DNA of 64,000 nucleotides from Pseudanabaena sp. PCC 6802 (lineage in GTDB: Bacteria; Cyanobacteriota; Cyanobacteriia; Pseudanabaenales; Pseudanabaenaceae). The notes under the pieces were generated by a model. The model did no database searches. It was not told the DNA's origin and worked only from the letters and a program-made list of their open reading frames with translations. The position numbers and the translations under genes were made by a program. Position 1 is the first letter of the stretch. Every line of letters starts with the position of its first letter. The stretch lies in the NCBI RefSeq assembly GCF_000332175.1, contig NZ_KB235914.1:1675368-1739367 (forward strand). Direction: 5' to 3'. Below are positions 60,602 to 64,000 of the stretch, one piece after another.

Positions 60602-62791
60602 TTACAGACCGTTGATCGCCCTTTGCAGTTGAATGAGGGAGAGGTTAAAGCCAACAATGGCATCCAGGCGGTTGACATCGGCTTGGGTGAGATCGTCCTC
60701 AGAGCGCAGTACTTCTAGTTGGGTACCGACTCCGGCACTGAGGCGTAGTCTGGAAAGACGTAGAGCTTCAGTTGCTTGCTGCACTGCTAGTGTGGTTGAT
60801 TCGATCTGCTCTTGCCGCGCTCTGAGATTATTGTAGGCGCTCTCTACGTCAAAGCGAGCCTGGTCGCCAGCCTCTGTAAAGCGGGATTCTGCTAGGGCGC
60901 GATCGGCTTCAGATTGCTTGGCACGAGCATTGGCAACACCACCGTCAAATATAGACCAGTTAAGCGAGGCACCAAGGGTATAACCCAATGTTAAATCGCC
61001 AGCTTGGTTGAGGTTGTCGTTATGATCGAGCCTGGCAAATATGTTAAGCTGCGGCCCAAGATTAGCAAGTTCGGCTTTGGCGCGATCGTTAGCGATTTCT
61101 CTTTGTAGTTTGGCAATGTCCAGTTCGGAGCGATTTTTGTAAGCCAGGAGAATGGTTTCCTCTAATCCTAGTTTCCAATCCTCATTGGGTTTCACTTCAT
61201 CGGATGGGAATAGGGCAAGATTAGACGGATATGACAACTGGCGTGCTAACTCGCGGCGGGTAATGCTCTGCTGTGCCCGAGCGTTGCTTAAAGTTTGTTT
61301 GGCATTTGCTAACTGTACCTGAGACTGCAAAACATCGAACTTGGTACCAACCCCTGCCCTTTCTAGAGCCTGAGTATCTTGTAAGCTACGTTCGGCATTT
61401 TTTACCTGTTGCTCGCGAATGCGTACCTGTCCATCAGCATTCTGAGCATCGTAATAGGCAGTAGCGATACGCAAGCGGGTAGTTTGGGAAATACGGTTAA
61501 GATCCGCCTCTGCCACGCGCAGAGAATTCTCTGCGACTCTGATGTTAGCATCCACCCGCCCAGAGGTGAAAAGGTTGTAATTAAGAGTCACTCCACTGTT
61601 TAAAGTGTGCGAGGTGGGAGATCTTCTGCCAATGAAGAATGAGGAGTTGCCGTAGTTATATGTAGATTGCGCGCTGAGGGTTGGGTTCTTTTCTGCTAAA
61701 GCTTGATCCAATACGGCTCTGGCTCGCTCTACCGCGATTCTGGCCTGGGCAATTGTGGGGTTAGTGCGATCCGAAAGCTCCAGGGCTTCTTTGAGGCTGA
61801 GGGGTTGGGTGCGTTCGATCTTGACCTGACTGGGAGTTGTGGGTACAACCAGAGGTTGTCGGGGATCTAGACCGATCGCAACTTTATTTGCCGAGTTTGC
61901 AGATGTTGCAGATGTTGCAGATGTTGCAGGGGTACTTGTTGGGGTGCTGCTATTAGTAGTCGCAGGCTCGGTTGATGGCGAGACAGCCGCTATATTAGTG
62001 CTTGGTTTAACCTCAACACCTGTGACTGAATTAGGCTTAGCGATCGCGGGTTTATTTACCCCAGGGATATCATCGAGAGGGTTAATGGTAGCAGTTGCTG
62101 TGACAGCGGGCTTGGCAACCGGAGATTTGGCGATCGCAGAGTTGCTCTGTGGCTTGCTCTGTGGCTTGCTAGAAGGTTTACGATCGGGCTTACTGGCAGC
62201 GGGGATATCATCTAGAGGATTAATGGCAGTAGCGATCGCAGTTTTTACGCGAGGTGGAGAATTATCCGGCTCCAGGACAGCTAAGTTAGCAGGCCGAGGT
62301 AATTTTGGAGAAATCTCGGCAAATTTAACGGTGCGATCGAGAGGGGTTGGTTGAGCAGATGCTTTAGGCGAAACTTTTCTGGTTGGTGATTTTACAGACG
62401 CTACTATGGGGGTTGGTGGGGTGGGTTGCAATGGTGCTGATGGCTCTGCGGCTGGTTCTAAAGAGCTGGCACGTTGAACCTGAGTAATTAGCTTCGTGGT
62501 ATGGCGAGAATCGATCGGTGTGGGTTTGAGCGCAGTGGAATGGATCTCCTGCAAATTCACCTTGGCAGTTACAACGCCTAATTTCCCGTTCTGTTGAACC
62601 CGTGGCTTACTGAAATTAGCATCCAGCACAGTCTTAGAACCCGGCTGCTGCTCCGAGATTTGAGAAGCGGGAAGGTAGGTTGTGGGATTGGGGTTGGCAT
62701 TAATGATGGCATTTTGGGCATTGACCGTAAGTGTCGGCATCAGAACGACTAAGCTGGCACTTAATGGCATCCAATAGGAAGAAAATCGCAT
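60602..62791 (-). CDS. TolC family outer membrane efflux protein with long N-terminal extension
   Basis: The 729 residues have a signal peptide (SASLVVLMPTLTVNAQ), a low-complexity stretch of about 320 residues rich in Pro, Ser, Thr and Ala, then two TolC repeats: SLKEALELSDRTNPTIAQAR and later LGLEETILLAYKNRSELDIA. Two copies of NPLDDIPxxxKP stand near 190 and 235, and a 9-base GCAGATGTT repeat encodes an Ala-Thr-Ser tract. It forms the exit duct for efflux and secretion pumps. The extension is longer than usual. Confidence 0.9.
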   Translation of the reverse strand: MRFSSYWMPLSASLVVLMPTLTVNAQNAIINANPNPTTYLPASQISEQQPGSKTVLDANFSKPRVQQNGKLGVVTAKVNLQEIHSTALKPTPIDSRHTTKLITQVQRASSLEPAAEPSAPLQPTPPTPIVASVKSPTRKVSPKASAQPTPLDRTVKFAEISPKLPRPANLAVLEPDNSPPRVKTAIATAINPLDDIPAASKPDRKPSSKPQSKPQSNSAIAKSPVAKPAVTATATINPLDDIPGVNKPAIAKPNSVTGVEVKPSTNIAAVSPSTEPATTNSSTPTSTPATSATSATSANSANKVAIGLDPRQPLVVPTTPSQVKIERTQPLSLKEALELSDRTNPTIAQARIAVERARAVLDQALAEKNPTLSAQSTYNYGNSSFFIGRRSPTSHTLNSGVTLNYNLFTSGRVDANIRVAENSLRVAEADLNRISQTTRLRIATAYYDAQNADGQVRIREQQVKNAERSLQDTQALERAGVGTKFDVLQSQVQLANAKQTLSNARAQQSITRRELARQLSYPSNLALFPSDEVKPNEDWKLGLEETILLAYKNRSELDIAKLQREIANDRAKAELANLGPQLNIFARLDHNDNLNQAGDLTLGYTLGASLNWSIFDGGVANARAKQSEADRALAESRFTEAGDQARFDVESAYNNLRARQEQIESTTLAVQQATEALRLSRLRLSAGVGTQLEVLRSEDDLTQADVNRLDAIVGFNLSLIQLQRAINGL

Positions 62792-63027
62792 AAGCTACAG
62801 TTTGTCACTCCTTATCACTCCTCGTACAAACCTGCCAATACTTTTAGAACTGAGCAGGCGCAGTTTGGTTCCTGCTTTGAATTTGCAAGCCTGACAAGTC
62901 AAGCGAGCACTCCAAAGAGCAACCTCTGTTTAATTATGGCGGATCTTGTCAGATTGTGGCAGCAAATCACCCGATCGCATGACCTAGAGCCTTGCAGCAT
63001 CACACGAATCATTTTGGATTGCTATAC

Positions 63028-63393
63028 CTAGTTTGGGTTGGATGGGTTGGACTCAAAGAAAAGTTTGTAAAGCACCCAGACTACCAATGCTAGAACTGCT
63101 AAGGAAATCGCTACTTCAACTAGCTTAAGCACAAAGCCAATTACGGTGAAAACAAGCAACCCCAAGACCACAACTGCGACAACTCTAGTAGCACCAGTCA
63201 TGCCGTTAATCCATCGTACTAAATCCGCTAGCGAGGTCTTGAAAGCACCCACGATCCCACCACTCGAAATTGGGCTGGACTGGCTGAATTGTTCGGAGCG
63301 ATCGGAGTAATCCGAGTTAACTTCCTCCTTTACGTCGTTAACCTCGCGCTCAAGGCGGCGAAATTTTTCTTCGAGATCGTTTAGTCCACTCAT
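63028..63393 (-). CDS. Small membrane protein with coiled-coil start
   Basis: The 121 residues start with a charged coil (DLEEKFRRLEREVNDVKEEV), then a Ser/Gln-rich linker, one hydrophobic segment (RVVAVVVLGLLVFTVIGFVL) and a second (AISLAVLALVVWVLYKLFF). I know no family. It may span the membrane twice with the coil in the cytoplasm. Its neighbours give no functional clue. Confidence 0.65.
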   Translation of the reverse strand: MSGLNDLEEKFRRLEREVNDVKEEVNSDYSDRSEQFSQSSPISSGGIVGAFKTSLADLVRWINGMTGATRVVAVVVLGLLVFTVIGFVLKLVEVAISLAVLALVVWVLYKLFFESNPSNPN

Positions 63394-63546
63394 AGTGATT
63401 TTTACAACAATTAAACTAGTTAATTTATTCTAACTGTAGGGGCTGTGCCTTGTGCCTGCCCCGAACCAACCAGGCTGATGACAAAGCGATCGCACATCGT
63501 ACGAGGATTTTATTGACGAGAAACCTCTAACAGGCAAAATCGACTA

Positions 63547-64000
63547 TTATTTTTCACAATCTGCCGATCGCAGCGATTTCGGCAAATCCTGCCAGTCAAA
63601 TTTCCAGCATTTGAGCTGCCAGTCTTGACCGGCAACGGCGATCGCCGCAGCATAATCGCTCCAGTCAGGTAGAGCAAGGGGAACGATCGACCAGCGATCG
63701 TAGTAGGTAAAACGTGCTGCCGAGGCGAGCATCGATCCTAGATCGAGCTGGTCTAAGCCTTGAGCGATCCCTCTGCCATGTGCTTTTGCCTGTGCCTCCT
63801 TGCAGGTCCAGCACCGGAAAAATTCGGTTTGTTGTTGTGCTGAGGGCAAGCCAAGCAGATAAGCCCGTTCCGATCGCGTGAAAAATCTGGTAATAATTTC
63901 TGCGACCGGGCGATCGCGATTTATTTGTTCGACATCGACTCCTACATCTCGCCCTTGCGCCACGATATAAAGTGCCAGCCTGCCGGAGTGGGAGAGGTTA
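63547..64000 (-). CDS. 4'-phosphopantetheinyl transferase (Sfp-type), cut by window edge
   Basis: The frame is open to the window edge, so the N-terminus is missing. Visible are NLSHSGRLALYIVAQGRDVG, then VDVEQI with the Mg2+-binding Asp/Glu pair, and FFRCWTCKEAQAKAHGRGI, the W-(T/S)-x-K-E-A motif. This is the signature of Sfp/HetI enzymes, which attach the phosphopantetheine arm to carrier proteins. An internal ATG at 63963 would miss the conserved SHS motif, so it is not the start. Confidence 0.9.
   Translation of the reverse strand, partial: NLSHSGRLALYIVAQGRDVGVDVEQINRDRPVAEIITRFFTRSERAYLLGLPSAQQQTEFFRCWTCKEAQAKAHGRGIAQGLDQLDLGSMLASAARFTYYDRWSIVPLALPDWSDYAAAIAVAGQDWQLKCWKFDWQDLPKSLRSADCEK

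Noticed and set aside
61839-62354. 171-codon plus-strand frame opposite the TolC extension
   Set aside because: It is a Val/Ala/Gly-rich mirror of the low-complexity extension, with no ribosome site and no domain.

Overview
The window is chromosomal DNA from a cyanobacterium. The octamer GCGATCGC (HIP1) and its core CGATCG recur every few hundred bases. The gene content is also cyanobacterial: an NdbB-type quinone reductase beside 4-hydroxyphenylpyruvate dioxygenase, class III PHA synthase genes with a phasin, Uma2 nucleases, TMEM14, and DUF815 and Npun_F0494-type proteins. I cannot name genus or species from sequence alone.

Region 1 (1-15,100) is a type I CRISPR-Cas locus of the MYXAN/Cmx kind (usually filed under I-B), read on the minus strand. 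Its order is a 72-89 residue unknown protein, cas6, cas3, cas8, cas7, cas5, a 171-residue unknown protein, a cas4-cas1 fusion, cas2, a leader with its own promoter, and an array of 46 repeats and 45 spacers. The array ends near a truncated IS1380-type transposase. Three toxin-antitoxin modules are wedged between the cas genes, and two carry frameshifts. Three repeat-like hairpins lie outside the array in the same sense: two above the cas promoter (14629-14769) and one just before the cas4-cas1 start (5876-5900). They resemble crRNA-like regulatory elements and are the most interesting signal here.

Region 2 (15,100-26,800) holds housekeeping and metabolism: argS, a HIT protein, two Uma2 nucleases, a DUF1537 kinase, a DMT exporter, a glycosyltransferase-like protein, ndbB and hpd (phylloquinone and tocopherol routes), glyQ and a NarL-type regulator.

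Region 3 (27,300-40,000) holds an LCP ligase, a minus-strand group with DUF202, a secreted protein, two CadD-like transporters and an APC permease, then a sulfur island: cysK, a LysR regulator, a small membrane protein coupled to a TauE exporter, a Cys-rich small protein, cysE, a NIL-domain protein and a Crp-family regulator.

Region 4 (40,500-47,000) is a polyhydroxybutyrate cluster, phaA-phaB-phaE-phaC, with a convergent phasin and an ABM-domain protein. Three copies of one mobile repeat family lie around it.

Region 5 (47,000-64,000) holds LtrA, a rhomboid protease, tRNA-Glu, a Nudix hydrolase, an atypical OmpR regulator, a DUF1501/DUF1800 pair, TMEM14, an ABC exporter, a CNNM/CBS protein, a DUF815 ATPase, a coiled-coil protein, an M23 lipoprotein, a TolC-family protein and a phosphopantetheinyl transferase cut by the window end.

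Two GC-rich palindromic repeat families (A and B below), about ten copies in all, fill the intergenic gaps from 26.9 to 57.5 kb and share an optional internal module.
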